Notes: generated from the sequence alone by a model not told the origin. A stretch of 64,000 nucleotides of DNA from Cyanobium sp. CH-040 (GCF_024346135.1 NZ_JAGQCJ010000011.1:45810-109809), one strand, 5' to 3'. Shown: positions 17,383-26,585, numbered from the stretch's first letter. Numbers and translations are program-made.

Positions 17383-19209
17383 ATGAACGCACTCGACTTC
17401 ACCTTTTCGGATCTAATTTCCGGATATGTCACAAATTACGATCCAGCTCGATTAATCGTCAGCGTCAAAACCTCGGATGGACGCAGCTACGAGGGTAAAA
17501 TAACCGGTAATACCTACGCAAAACAGACCAATAACTTGAATGAAGGATGGATTGATTGCGGCAGCGAACTGAACAGGCTGCTGGTGCCAGGGCAAATGGT
17601 TTTTCTATACGGGACATTCTTCCCAGAAGAAACAACCAGCTTTGAGATTAACTATATCGTTTTTGCAAGTGAAGGGAGAGAAGCATACCGCTACACTGAA
17701 AAGGGATGGTGGGTGCAGCAGATTGCTTGCATTGGACAAAGCTACCTCAAGTGGCAGTTTGGCTATCCCGAGTCAGAAATTGACTACAATAACTACAGAA
17801 CACTAATCAATCTGACGGGGGCAAAGTCTCAGGGCGATTACCTTCAGGAAACAGATACAATTTCAAGAATGGTATATGGCATGGCATCTGCCTATATGCT
17901 GACAGGTAAAGATGAGTTCCTGGAGGCAGCAGAGAAGGGCACGAACTATTTGCGTGACAAAATGAGATTTGTCGACACTGATACCGGAATGATTTACTGG
18001 TATCACGGATTAAAGGTCGGCATCGATCAACAGGAGCAGAAGCTGCTTGTCTCAGAGTTTGGAGACGATTACGACTGCATTCCGGCCTATGAACAGATCT
18101 ATGCGCTTGCGGGCCCAGTGCAGACTTATCGAATCACCGGAGATCCGCGCATTCTGGATGACGCCCAAAAAACAGTTGATTTGTTCAGTGAATTCTACAG
18201 AGACCATGAAAAAGGTGGCTACTACTCGCACATTCATGCTGTCACGCTGAGCGCCCACGAGGAGTCCTTGGGCCGAAATAAGGCAAAAAAGAACTGGAAT
18301 TCAGTAGGCGATCATGCGCCTGCTTATTTAATTAATCTCTGGCTAGCAACTAAAGAGAATCGCTACTTGGAGATGCTTGAAGACACTTTTGATACCATTG
18401 CGAAGCATTTCCCCGACTACGAGGAAAGCCCGTTCGTTCAGGAAAAGTTTTATGACGACTGGTCTAAAGACCAGTCATGGGGATGGCAGCAGAATCGAGC
18501 TGTTGTAGGGCATAACTTAAAGATTGCATGGAACCTGATGCGATTCCAGGGTGCAGTCCCGAAAGAAAGCTACGTTAAACTAGCCGAAAAGATTGGAAAC
18601 CTAATGCCAGACGTGGGCTACGACAAGCAAAGATTTGGGTGGTACGATGTTGTCGAGCGCGTGCTAGAAGCAGGCCAACGTTTTCATCGCTATGCTTGGC
18701 ATGATCGAAAAGCATGGTGGCAACAGGAACAAGGCATTTTAGCCTATCTAATTCTACAGGGACATATACCCTCGAACAAAGAATACAGGAAGTATGCCGA
18801 TGAGTCGGCTGCATTTTACAATGCTTTTTTCCTTGACCATAACGATGGGGGCGTGTATTTCAATGTCCTGGCGAATGGCGTGCCCTACCTTCTCGGTACT
18901 GAGCGCTTTAAGGGAAGTCACTCAATGAGTGCTTATCACTCGACGGAGTTGTGCTTCCTTGCCACAGTGTACATTGATTTGATGATAGAAAAACGCCCGT
19001 TGGATCTTTACTTCAAGCCATATCCAGATGGGTTCAAGGACCGGGTGCTACATGTATCGCCTGACATCCTTCCGGAAGGCCTAGTCAAAATAACCGGTTG
19101 CACTGTTGATGGCGAGCCGTATTCAGATTTCAACGCAGAAGGTCTGTGGGTCAAACTGCCTCCTGCGGATCGGCAATTGGCCGTAAAGGTCACCCTTACA
19201 CCAAATTGA
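17383..19209 (+). CDS. AGE (N-acylglucosamine 2-epimerase) family sugar epimerase/isomerase
   Basis: 608 residues, longer than the usual 400. Residues about 1-95 form an extra N-terminal domain of unknown type; from about 110 an (alpha/alpha)6-barrel of the AGE/cellobiose-epimerase family follows (YAYEQIYALAG-like repeats, DHEKGGYYSHI, NSVGDHAPAYLINLWLA, HNDGGVYFNVLANG, GSHSMSAYHSTE). A tail of about 50 residues follows the barrel. The substrate cannot be predicted; a sugar or oligosaccharide fits its place next to a debranching enzyme. Codon use is far more AT-rich than the flanks. The stop shares a base with the next start (TGATG). It corresponds in position to Synechocystis slr1855 (from memory). 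Confidence 0.82.
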   Translation: MNALDFTFSDLISGYVTNYDPARLIVSVKTSDGRSYEGKITGNTYAKQTNNLNEGWIDCGSELNRLLVPGQMVFLYGTFFPEETTSFEINYIVFASEGREAYRYTEKGWWVQQIACIGQSYLKWQFGYPESEIDYNNYRTLINLTGAKSQGDYLQETDTISRMVYGMASAYMLTGKDEFLEAAEKGTNYLRDKMRFVDTDTGMIYWYHGLKVGIDQQEQKLLVSEFGDDYDCIPAYEQIYALAGPVQTYRITGDPRILDDAQKTVDLFSEFYRDHEKGGYYSHIHAVTLSAHEESLGRNKAKKNWNSVGDHAPAYLINLWLATKENRYLEMLEDTFDTIAKHFPDYEESPFVQEKFYDDWSKDQSWGWQQNRAVVGHNLKIAWNLMRFQGAVPKESYVKLAEKIGNLMPDVGYDKQRFGWYDVVERVLEAGQRFHRYAWHDRKAWWQQEQGILAYLILQGHIPSNKEYRKYADESAAFYNAFFLDHNDGGVYFNVLANGVPYLLGTERFKGSHSMSAYHSTELCFLATVYIDLMIEKRPLDLYFKPYPDGFKDRVLHVSPDILPEGLVKITGCTVDGEPYSDFNAEGLWVKLPPADRQLAVKVTLTPN

Positions 19210-19550
19210 TGATGGAACTCCAAGTTGAGACTTACTTGAAAGACCAATGGCAAGTTGTTAAGGTAAGTGGCGAAGTAGACTCAAAAACAGTTGGTGATCT
19301 GAGAGATTTTCTGGACCAAGAAGTCAAGGGTCAAACACCTATCGCCTTAGATCTCTCAGGTGTTTCCTTCATGTCAAGCGCGGGCCTGCGTACATTGCTA
19401 ACTCTGTATCGACAGACAGAGGCTCATAAAGTGCCTCTAGCTCTAGTGGCGTTACAAAGACAAGTCGCTGACACAATGAAGGTCACAGGCTTTTTCAAAT
19501 ATTTTACAGTTTACGAATCAATTAGTGACCTACCACAGACAAGCCAGTAA
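19209..19550 (+). CDS. STAS-domain anti-sigma antagonist (first of island)
   Basis: 113 residues forming one STAS domain: VVKVSGEVDSKTVGDLRDFL, then ALDLSGVSFMSSAGLRTLLTLYR, where the SSAGLR motif carries the candidate phospho-serine. ATG 19209 overlaps the epimerase stop; ATG 19212 is equally possible. It is tightly placed between the epimerase and glgX, so its activity is probably tied to sugar metabolism. The likely kinase is the RsbW-like protein at 22053-22520. Confidence 0.9.
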   Translation: MMELQVETYLKDQWQVVKVSGEVDSKTVGDLRDFLDQEVKGQTPIALDLSGVSFMSSAGLRTLLTLYRQTEAHKVPLALVALQRQVADTMKVTGFFKYFTVYESISDLPQTSQ

Positions 19551-19555
19551 CGACA

Positions 19556-21670
19556 ATGGACAGGATTGATGCACTGCCGACAGCTGAGATCAAGGGTCAT
19601 CGAGTTAGACCAGGAAAACCCCTTCCCTTTGGAGTGTCTCATGTTCCAGGTGGACTAAATTTTTCTGTTTACACATCAGCTGGCACAGAGTGCACCTTAG
19701 TCTTATTTAGACGAGGTTCGGCCATTCCCTTCGCGGAGATCGATTATCCCTCAAGCTATCGGATAGGTGATGTTTTTTGCATGATCGTATTCGACCTTGA
19801 TTACGAAGATCTTGAATACGGATTCAGAATAGATGGTCCATTCAATCCCCAAGCCGGACATCGGTTTGATCGGTCTGCCATTCTGATGGATCCCTACGCC
19901 CGGACAATTTCAGGTCGCGATATTTGGGGAATCAAGCCGGACTGGGATAACGAAGTCTACCATTACCGATCCAGAGTTTCTTTTGACGACTTTGATTGGG
20001 AGGGGGATCGGCCATTGGAGATACCTCCAGAAGATTTAGTTATCTACGAAACGCATGTTCGTGGCTTTACGCGCTCACCCAGCTCAGGGGTCGAACATCC
20101 CGGAACGTACGCTGGCTTAGCGGAGAAAATACCTTATTTAAAGCAGCTCGGCATCAACGCACTTGAGTTGATGCCAGTATTTGAGTTTGACGAATTTGAA
20201 AATAGTCGCATCCATCCCGATACGGGCGAGCAGCTTTATAACTACTGGGGCTACAGCACGCTGGGCTTCTTTGCCCCAAAAGCAGCCTTTGCAGCGACTG
20301 GGAAGTTTGGAATGCAAGTAGACGAATTCAAGCAACTCGTCAAAGAGCTGCATGCAAATGGAATTGAGATAATCCTTGATGTTGTCTTCAACCATACTGC
20401 AGAGGGCAATGAGAATGGTCCGACTCTGTGCTTTAAAGGGCTAGACAACAAGACCTATTACATGCTGACACCAGAGGGATACTATTTTAACTTCAGCGGA
20501 ACAGGCAATACACTGAACTGCAATAATCCTGTTGTACGTTCACTCGTTCTCGATTGCTTGCGCTATTGGGTAGCTGAATATCATATTGACGGCTTCCGAT
20601 TCGATCTGGCATCAATCTTAGGACGCGATCCCTGGGGATACCCACTTTCGAACCCGCCTTTGCTGGAGTCGCTAGCATTTGATCCCATCCTTTCCTCCTG
20701 CAAGCTCATAGCTGAGGCCTGGGATGCTGGAGGCCTGTACCAAGTTGGCAGCTTCCCTGCGTTTGGTCGCTGGGCAGAGTGGAATGGAAAATATCGAGAC
20801 ACAATGCGGCGATTCCTCAAAGGTGACTCAGACCAAGTCGGGGAAGTCGCACAGTGCGTCCAAGGTTCACCACATCTCTACCAAGCTAATGGGCGAGCAC
20901 CAGCAACCTCCATTAACTTTTTTACTTGTCATGATGGATTCACGCTGGCAGATCTAGTGTCGTTTAACGACAAGCACAACTTAGCAAATGGAGAGGGGAA
21001 TCGAGATGGCGGAGATGACAACCATAGTTGGAACTGTGGTGCCGAAGGATGGACCGAGGATCGCACTGTCCTAGACTTGCGCAAAAGGCAGATAATGAAT
21101 GCATTTGCAATGTTGCTAACGTCTAGGGGCGTCCCTATGTTTGTAATGGGGGACGAGATGGGGCGATCACAAGGTGGAAATAATAATGCGTATTGCATTG
21201 ATTCAGAGCTAACATGGCTCGACTGGGGGCTTGCCGAATCCAATCAGTTTCTCCATGACTTTGCAGCCAGTTTAATATCTTTTCGAATGCGTCATCCTTG
21301 CCTGCGCGTTAATAAATTTGATGCTCCAGAATGCCGGATTGGTTTGCCATCCTCAAGCTTTCATGGACAGCGACCCTGGTCACCTGACTGGTCCGAGGGA
21401 TCTCGTCAACTGGCGTGGATGTTCACATGTGATCTAGAAGTCATGTCTAACGATGGAAGCGGACAGCACAGCGCTGATGTCGTGTATGTCATTGCAAATA
21501 TGGCACATTACGCAAGCTGGTTTGAGTTGCCAAGTCTGCAAGATCCGCTAGAATGGAAAGTAGCCTTTAATACTGGAGTTCCTGAGCAACCAACTCATCA
21601 GCCACCAATTGCCATCAAAGACCGAGGAGTTCTTGCTGGGGAGAGGTCAGTGGTCATTCTCACTATCTAA
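19556..21670 (+). CDS. glgX: Glycogen debranching enzyme / isoamylase (GH13)
   Basis: 704 residues, normal for GlgX. An N-terminal CBM48-like domain (about 20-130) is followed by the GH13 barrel. Catalytic residues are Asp350 (IDGFRFDLAS), Glu387 (LIAEAWDAGG) and Asp460 (FFTCHDGFTLADLV); VVFNHTAEGNE is conserved region I. It cleaves alpha-1,6 branches of glycogen or limit dextrins. It starts 5 bases after the STAS gene. A GlgX between two STAS genes is the arrangement of the Synechocystis icfG cluster. Confidence 0.95.
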   Translation: MDRIDALPTAEIKGHRVRPGKPLPFGVSHVPGGLNFSVYTSAGTECTLVLFRRGSAIPFAEIDYPSSYRIGDVFCMIVFDLDYEDLEYGFRIDGPFNPQAGHRFDRSAILMDPYARTISGRDIWGIKPDWDNEVYHYRSRVSFDDFDWEGDRPLEIPPEDLVIYETHVRGFTRSPSSGVEHPGTYAGLAEKIPYLKQLGINALELMPVFEFDEFENSRIHPDTGEQLYNYWGYSTLGFFAPKAAFAATGKFGMQVDEFKQLVKELHANGIEIILDVVFNHTAEGNENGPTLCFKGLDNKTYYMLTPEGYYFNFSGTGNTLNCNNPVVRSLVLDCLRYWVAEYHIDGFRFDLASILGRDPWGYPLSNPPLLESLAFDPILSSCKLIAEAWDAGGLYQVGSFPAFGRWAEWNGKYRDTMRRFLKGDSDQVGEVAQCVQGSPHLYQANGRAPATSINFFTCHDGFTLADLVSFNDKHNLANGEGNRDGGDDNHSWNCGAEGWTEDRTVLDLRKRQIMNAFAMLLTSRGVPMFVMGDEMGRSQGGNNNAYCIDSELTWLDWGLAESNQFLHDFAASLISFRMRHPCLRVNKFDAPECRIGLPSSSFHGQRPWSPDWSEGSRQLAWMFTCDLEVMSNDGSGQHSADVVYVIANMAHYASWFELPSLQDPLEWKVAFNTGVPEQPTHQPPIAIKDRGVLAGERSVVILTI

Positions 21671-21714
21671 TCCCAAGGCGTACACTTTCCCTTAATTGAC
21701 ACATCCAAAAGACC

Positions 21715-22041
21715 ATGGCCCTGACAATCAACATTGAATCTGCACATCCCCTCGTCTCTCTGTACGTAGAGGGCCAGGTTGATACCCAGACGGCACCCCA
21801 GCTTCTCGACACACTTACAAAACTTCAATTAGGAGAACTCGAAGAGCTTCGGATTTTTGCATCTGGAATTACATTTCTCAGCAGTGCAGGCCTGAGAGCG
21901 CTAGTCTTTGCAAAACAGAAAATGCCTCACACATCCAGTTTGGTTGTAGTCGGAGCAAGCGATATGATTAAAGATGTGATCATAAAGACGGGACTGGGCA
22001 ATGCAGTAAGATTGCTAGATGCGGCTGAAGGGGAAGGTTAA
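21715..22041 (+). CDS. STAS-domain anti-sigma antagonist (second of island)
   Basis: 108 residues, one STAS domain: VSLYVEGQVDTQTAPQLLDTL, then IFASGITFLSSAGLRALVFAKQ with the SSAGLR candidate phosphorylation site. It lies 44 bases after glgX and 11 bases before the kinase gene. It differs clearly from the first STAS protein, so the two may serve different partners or phosphatases. Confidence 0.9.
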   Translation: MALTINIESAHPLVSLYVEGQVDTQTAPQLLDTLTKLQLGELEELRIFASGITFLSSAGLRALVFAKQKMPHTSSLVVVGASDMIKDVIIKTGLGNAVRLLDAAEGEG

Positions 22042-22052
22042 TTCTCTAGCCC

Positions 22053-22520
22053 ATGGACAGAATCGGCAAACTCAACCTGCTTGCCAGCCTAGAGCGACCT
22101 GCTTCCATGGAATGCTGGAACGAACTTCTTGAGTTTGCGCATACGCAGATTGATTTGGGGATTAGCGATAAGAGCAAAGCATTTGGCATGAAACTTGCTA
22201 TTGAAGAACTACTTTCAAATATAATTAAAGCCAATTCGGGGTGCAATGATTGCTCGCAAGGCCAAGAAGTTAAGATTGAAGTGGCCTCTTTTAATTCTCG
22301 GCAAGACAACAAAAATTTATTTGTATTGAGGACCGTGGATAGTGGTCAGTTCTACAATCCACACTTTGACAGCTTGGCAGATCAGATTCCGGACATACCA
22401 ATTGAACAGAGACCTGTTGGAGGCCTCGGTCTGTTTTTAGTGAAGACATCTGTTGACAGCGCTCATTACGCCTATGCAGATGGCCATAACACCTATCACC
22501 TAGTTACAGAGACTGATTGA
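22053..22520 (+). CDS. RsbW-like serine kinase / anti-sigma factor (HATPase domain)
   Basis: 155 residues with a GHKL ATPase fold: AIEELLSNIIKANSG (N box), LRTVDSGQFYNP and GGLGLFLVKTSVD (G box). It probably phosphorylates one or both STAS proteins of the island. In Synechocystis the corresponding protein (Slr1861, from memory) works against the PP2C phosphatase IcfG; here the kinase follows the second STAS directly and no phosphatase gene is present in the window. It is the last intact gene of the AT-richer island. Confidence 0.88.
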   Translation: MDRIGKLNLLASLERPASMECWNELLEFAHTQIDLGISDKSKAFGMKLAIEELLSNIIKANSGCNDCSQGQEVKIEVASFNSRQDNKNLFVLRTVDSGQFYNPHFDSLADQIPDIPIEQRPVGGLGLFLVKTSVDSAHYAYADGHNTYHLVTETD

Positions 22521-22924
22521 TTTACACGCTCACTGATTTGCAAGCGAATTTGTCGTTGACTAGGCCTCTTCAATGTGTTGACCAAATGGGTTGACCAAGC
22601 TCTGGATCGGGGCTGGCGCCACCGGCGAGCGGCCACTGGAGCGGTTCCAGCAGGCGGTGGCAAAGGCCCTGCTGGCTGAACGTTAGCCACACGTTTCTGC
22701 CTGAGCAGGATCACAGCCCCCGTGTCGACGAGCGCTCCTGTGTGCAGAGGGGGGGGGAACTGGTACAGCGTGCCAAGGGCGGCTTTGGGGCCCCAGTACG
22801 TCAAGGTCCAGATCCGTGATCAGGTCCATGATCAGGGCCTCCTGAGAAAGCCCAGCGCGCCTGACTGTGATTTCGTTCCGGTTGAAGTCCAGGTCGAGCA
22901 CCCGCAGCAGCAACGCTTCCAACC
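22521..22924 (-). pseudogene. Remnant of integron-type tyrosine recombinase (C-terminal part) and degenerate sequence
   Basis: Minus-strand translation of about 22850-22924 reads LEALLLRVLDLDFNRNEITVRR, matching the IntI/XerC-like segment before the first catalytic Arg-containing block (family form: YGSGLRLMEALRLRVKDLDF). The frame then degenerates and the catalytic HxxR and Tyr motifs are absent. Its N-terminal counterpart is at 24051-24230. A separate minus-strand fragment near 22690-22765 reads ALVDTGAVILL, reminiscent of aspartic proteases, and a nine-base G run lies at about 22749. GC content is high again, unlike the island. Confidence 0.55.
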
Positions 22925-24060
22925 CAGGGCCGCCTAAACGCCTGTCTGCGTAGGCCTTGGCTGGCCTGTCAGGATTGGTTTTGGTCAGCGGGACTTCCCC
23001 CTTCCAATGGCCAAAACCCCTTCCGTCGCAGTCGATCAGACTGTTCCGGATGACCTCATCAGCTTCCTCAAGGCCATCCCCGACGGCCGCTACCACCGTG
23101 GTGTCCGCTACCCGCAGTGGTTCCTCCTGCTGGTGGCGGTGCTGGGGATCCTCAAGTGGCTGCCGCAGCTCGCGGGATCTTGAGCGGTTCGCCCGTGGGC
23201 ATCGGGAGGCTCTGAACCAGGCGCTCGGCCTCGACTACAAGCGCTGGCCTTCCGATGCCACCTTCCTCTACCTGTTCGACAAGGCCCACCTCCAGGAGTT
23301 CGGCCAGGTGCTGCAGGCCTGGATGATCAGCCAGATCCCCGGTGGCACCGACGGTCTGGATCAGTTGGTCTGCGACGGCAAGACCCTGCGGGGCTCAGCG
23401 ATCGAGACCGACGACGGCCACCATCGATTCGTTGCGCAGGTCACGGTCTACGACCGTGCACTCGGCGTCGCCCTGGCCCAGAAGGCCTATGACACCAGTG
23501 ATTCCAGCAAGCGTGCAGCCCTCAAGGAGCTGCTCAGCACCCTTGAGCTGGAGGGTGTTCTGATCCAGGCGGATGCGCTGCACACCACCCAGGCGTATTT
23601 CACTGGTGCCTCGCCCAGGGGGCCGACCTCCTCCTGACCGTCAAAGGAAACCAGCGCACCCTCCATCCCCAGATCCGCAGCCAGTTCCAGGGAAAGCGCA
23701 AGATCCCTTTCACTGCAACGAATCACCAGAAACGGCATGGGCGCGACACAACCTGGATCCGGCGGGCCAGGGAGGCAACGGTGCACATCAAGGAGAACTG
23801 GTCGGGCTGCAGCTGGATCGTCGAGGTGGTCACCACCGTGATCAGCAAGGGCAAACGGACCGAGCGACTCCACTACTTCCTCACCAGCCTGCGGACCGTC
23901 CCAAAAGCATTGCTTCGACTGGTGCGGCAGCGCTGGAGCATTGAAAACGAGTGGCGCTGGTTCCGGGACGTGCACCTGGGTGAGGACGCCCACCGGGTCG
24001 CCCACCGGGTCGGCGCGCCGCTGTTCGCCCCTCTGCGCACGGTGGTGATGAACCTCCTGC
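22925..24060 (+). mobile_element. Degenerate ISAs1-family insertion sequence, right end missing
   Basis: The element begins at a likely left terminal repeat, CAGGGCCGCCTAAACGCCTG (22925-22944), of the type seen at ISAs1 ends. It contains a broken transposase and stops at about 24060 without a matching right-hand repeat. At that point the sequence passes directly into the N-terminal part of an integrase on the opposite strand, so the right end seems lost by a deletion that also removed a piece of the integrase. Confidence 0.65.
23007..24060 (+). pseudogene. ISAs1-family transposase, two frameshifts and truncated
   Basis: The ATG at 23007 begins MAKTPSVAVDQTVPDDL and runs YHRGVRYPQWFLLLVAVLGIL, then stops at 23182 because of an extra base near 23152. 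The next frame continues SGCRSSRDLERFARGH and the catalytic-core segments LDQLVCDGKTLRGS and GVLIQADALHTTQ. A second shift near 23605 returns to the first frame: CLAQGADLLLTVKGNQ, then QRWSIENEWRWFRDVHLGEDAHR and LRTVVMNLLRR. The DDE residues are recognisable but spread over frames, so it is inactive unless supplied in trans. Confidence 0.8.
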
Positions 24061-24230
24061 GGCGTCAGCACCACCGGCAGCCGGCGGCGCGTGCGCGCCC
24101 ACACCACCCCGCCCAGCTCCCGATCCCGATCCAGCAGCTCGCGATACAGGAACAGCAGCGTCGCCAGCGCTGGATCAGCCCGGCCGGACGGCTTGGGGTG
24201 GTCATCGATGGAGCGGCGGCACAGGTTCAG
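24051..24230 (-). pseudogene. Remnant of integron-type tyrosine recombinase (N-terminal part)
   Basis: Minus-strand translation contains LATLLFLYRELLDRDRE, then RRRLPVVLTPQEV, the end of the core-binding domain of IntI-like recombinases (family form: ALLFLYREVLG...RPRRLPVVLTPEEV). Similarity stops exactly where the transposase fragment ends. No start codon or complete N-terminus is recognisable further up to the molybdoenzyme gene. Together with 22850-22924 it indicates one former integrase gene split by the IS. Confidence 0.6.
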
Positions 24231-24314
24231 GATTCCCCGCTCCCGCTGGTGTCCGGCGTCCCCAACCCGGGCGCCGCCACTCCTTAACTGGACTTCACTC
24301 CGGCAGCTCCTGCC

Positions 24315-26585
24315 ATGGCGTCCGCCGATCCCGATCCGACACACGCCCTGGAGCCACCCGCCCCGGAAGACGCCACCAGCGGCGGCGGCTGGCCCCTGAT
24401 CGACGGCTGGGCCCGCGCCACCCTCTCGCCCACCGGCCCCCGGCTGTGGCAGGCGCTCACCCATAAAAGTGCCTGCCTGAGTTGCGCCTGGGGCACCGGC
24501 GGCCAGAACGGCGGCTTCCGCGATGAGCTGGGCGAGCCGCTGCAGCGCTGCCTCAAGAGCGTGGAGGCGATCGGCGCCGAACTGCAGCCGGCCGTGCCCC
24601 AGGCAGTGTTCGCCGGCCGCACCCTCGCCGCGCTGCAGCAGTTCACCTCCGCCGAATGCGACCGGCTGGGACGGCTCGACCGGCCCCTGATCCGCCGCGC
24701 CGGCAGCGACCACTACGAGCCGATCGGCTGGGAGGAGGTGCACGCCCTCACCGCCGAGGCTTTCCGCAGCCATCCGCCGGAGCGGGTGGCCTCCTACAGC
24801 TCCGGCCGCTCCTCCAACGAGGCCGCCTACCTGCTGCAGCTGCTGCTGCGGGCCCTCGGCTGCAACAACCTGGCCGACTGCTCCGACCTCTGCCACGCCC
24901 CCTCCACCCTCGGCCTCAGCCGGGTGTTCGGCAGCGGCACCTCGATGCTGAATCTGGAGAGCCTCCAGCACGCCGATGGCGTGGTGCTGGTGGGCTCCAA
25001 CGCGCCGGCCAACCACCCGCGCCTGATGAACGAGCTGATCCGCCTGCGGGAGAGGGGCGGCACGGTGATCGTGATCAACCCGGTGCTGGAGGCCGGCCTG
25101 CTCAAGTTCGGCTCGCCCGCCTTCCCGATCCGCTCCATGCTCGGCGGCGGCAGTGAGATCGCCTCGCTGTTTCTGCAGCCGATCCCCGGCTCCGACACGG
25201 CGGTGTTCCTGGGCATCCAGAAGGCGCTGCTGGAGCGTGGCGCCGTCGCCTGGGAGTTCCTCAAGGCCCACAGCGAGGGCTGGCAGGAGCTGATCGCCCA
25301 GATCGAAACCACCCCCTGGGAGGCGATCACCGCCTGCTGCGGCCTGAGCCGCGAGGAGCTGGAGCACACCGCCGCCCGCCTGGCCGCCTGCCGCGCCGTG
25401 GTGTTCGCCTGGGCGATGGGCATCACCCACCACGCCAACGGCACCGGCAACGTGCAGGCGATCGCCAACACTGCCGTGCTCAGCGGCAACGTGGCCCGGC
25501 CGGGCGCGGGCACGATGCCGATCCGCGGCCACTCCAACGTGCAGGGCTTCGGCTCGATGGGGGTGACGGTGCATCTGCGCGAGCCGATGCGGCTGGCCCT
25601 CGAGCAGTTGCTCGGCCGGCCCCTCAGCCGCACCCCCGGCTACGACACCCGCGCCCTGATCGAAGCGGCCGAGCGCGGCGAGGTGGACACGCTGCTCTGC
25701 CTAGGCGGCAACCTCTTCGGCGCCAATCCCCACAGCGCCCAGGCCCGCCGCGCCCTCGGCCGCATCGACACGGTCGTCTACCTGGCCACCAAGCCCAACA
25801 CCGGCCATTTCCACGGCCTGGCGGCCCGGAACACCCTGCTGCTGCCGGTGTTCAACCGCTTCGAGACGCCCCACCGCACCACGGTGGAATCGGGCAACAA
25901 CTGGGTGCGCCTCAACGAGCCCGGCAGCACCCACCTGCGCGGTGGCGACCTGATCAGCGAGGTGGCGTTCCTGGCCGAGCTGGCCCACCGCCTGCACGGC
26001 GACACTCCGATCGACTGGCGCCGCCTGCAGGACCCGGTGTATGTGCGCGAGCTGATCGCCCGCACCGTGCCCGGCTACGAGGCCATGGCCGGCATCGATG
26101 CCAGCAAGCGCGAGTTCGAGGTGAGCGGGCGGGTGTTCCACGAACCCCGCTTTCCCACCGCCACGGGCCGCGCCCGGCTGGCCGTCACGCCCCTTCCCGA
26201 TCTGCGCCTGCCGGGCCCGGAGCACTTCGGCGGCCTGGCGCCGGAGGAGCGGGGCCTGGTGCTCAGCCTGATCACCGCCCGCAGCTACGGCCAGCACAAC
26301 ACGGTCGTCTACAAGCAGGGTGACCAGTACCGCGGCATGCCGCACCGCCACACCCTGATGATCAACCCGGAGGATCTCGCCGCCAGCGGCCTGGCCGCCC
26401 ACCAGCGGGTGACCGTGCAGGGCGAGGAGGGATCCCTGGAGGGGATCGAGCTGATTCCCGGCTCGATCCGCCGCGGCGCCGCCCTGATGTTCTACCCGGA
26501 GGCGAACGTGCTGATGCGCCCCGTCAAGGATCTCGAGAGCGGCACCCCCGCCTTCAAGCGGGTGCCGGTGCTGGTGCGGGCCTGA
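24315..26585 (+). CDS. YdeP/FdhF-family molybdopterin oxidoreductase
   Basis: 756 residues, normal for the YdeP branch of bis-MGD enzymes. Family motifs include VASYSSGRSSNEAAYLLQLL, CNNLADCSDLCHAPS, VARPGAGTMPIRGHSNVQG and CLGGNLFGANP; the C-terminus (RSYGQHNTVVYKQGDQYRG) is the cofactor-binding end domain. The N-terminal metal site shows only CLSCAWG, without the four-Cys cluster motif of formate dehydrogenases, so a normal 4Fe-4S cluster is unlikely. Substrate is unknown; formate is not supported. Its Mo cofactor could come from moaA and mobA just downstream. Confidence 0.85.
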   Translation: MASADPDPTHALEPPAPEDATSGGGWPLIDGWARATLSPTGPRLWQALTHKSACLSCAWGTGGQNGGFRDELGEPLQRCLKSVEAIGAELQPAVPQAVFAGRTLAALQQFTSAECDRLGRLDRPLIRRAGSDHYEPIGWEEVHALTAEAFRSHPPERVASYSSGRSSNEAAYLLQLLLRALGCNNLADCSDLCHAPSTLGLSRVFGSGTSMLNLESLQHADGVVLVGSNAPANHPRLMNELIRLRERGGTVIVINPVLEAGLLKFGSPAFPIRSMLGGGSEIASLFLQPIPGSDTAVFLGIQKALLERGAVAWEFLKAHSEGWQELIAQIETTPWEAITACCGLSREELEHTAARLAACRAVVFAWAMGITHHANGTGNVQAIANTAVLSGNVARPGAGTMPIRGHSNVQGFGSMGVTVHLREPMRLALEQLLGRPLSRTPGYDTRALIEAAERGEVDTLLCLGGNLFGANPHSAQARRALGRIDTVVYLATKPNTGHFHGLAARNTLLLPVFNRFETPHRTTVESGNNWVRLNEPGSTHLRGGDLISEVAFLAELAHRLHGDTPIDWRRLQDPVYVRELIARTVPGYEAMAGIDASKREFEVSGRVFHEPRFPTATGRARLAVTPLPDLRLPGPEHFGGLAPEERGLVLSLITARSYGQHNTVVYKQGDQYRGMPHRHTLMINPEDLAASGLAAHQRVTVQGEEGSLEGIELIPGSIRRGAALMFYPEANVLMRPVKDLESGTPAFKRVPVLVRA

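Noticed and set aside
23140..23190. Programmed frameshift in the IS transposase.
   Set aside because: No A6G-like slippery run, and a second shift further on; decay explains both better.
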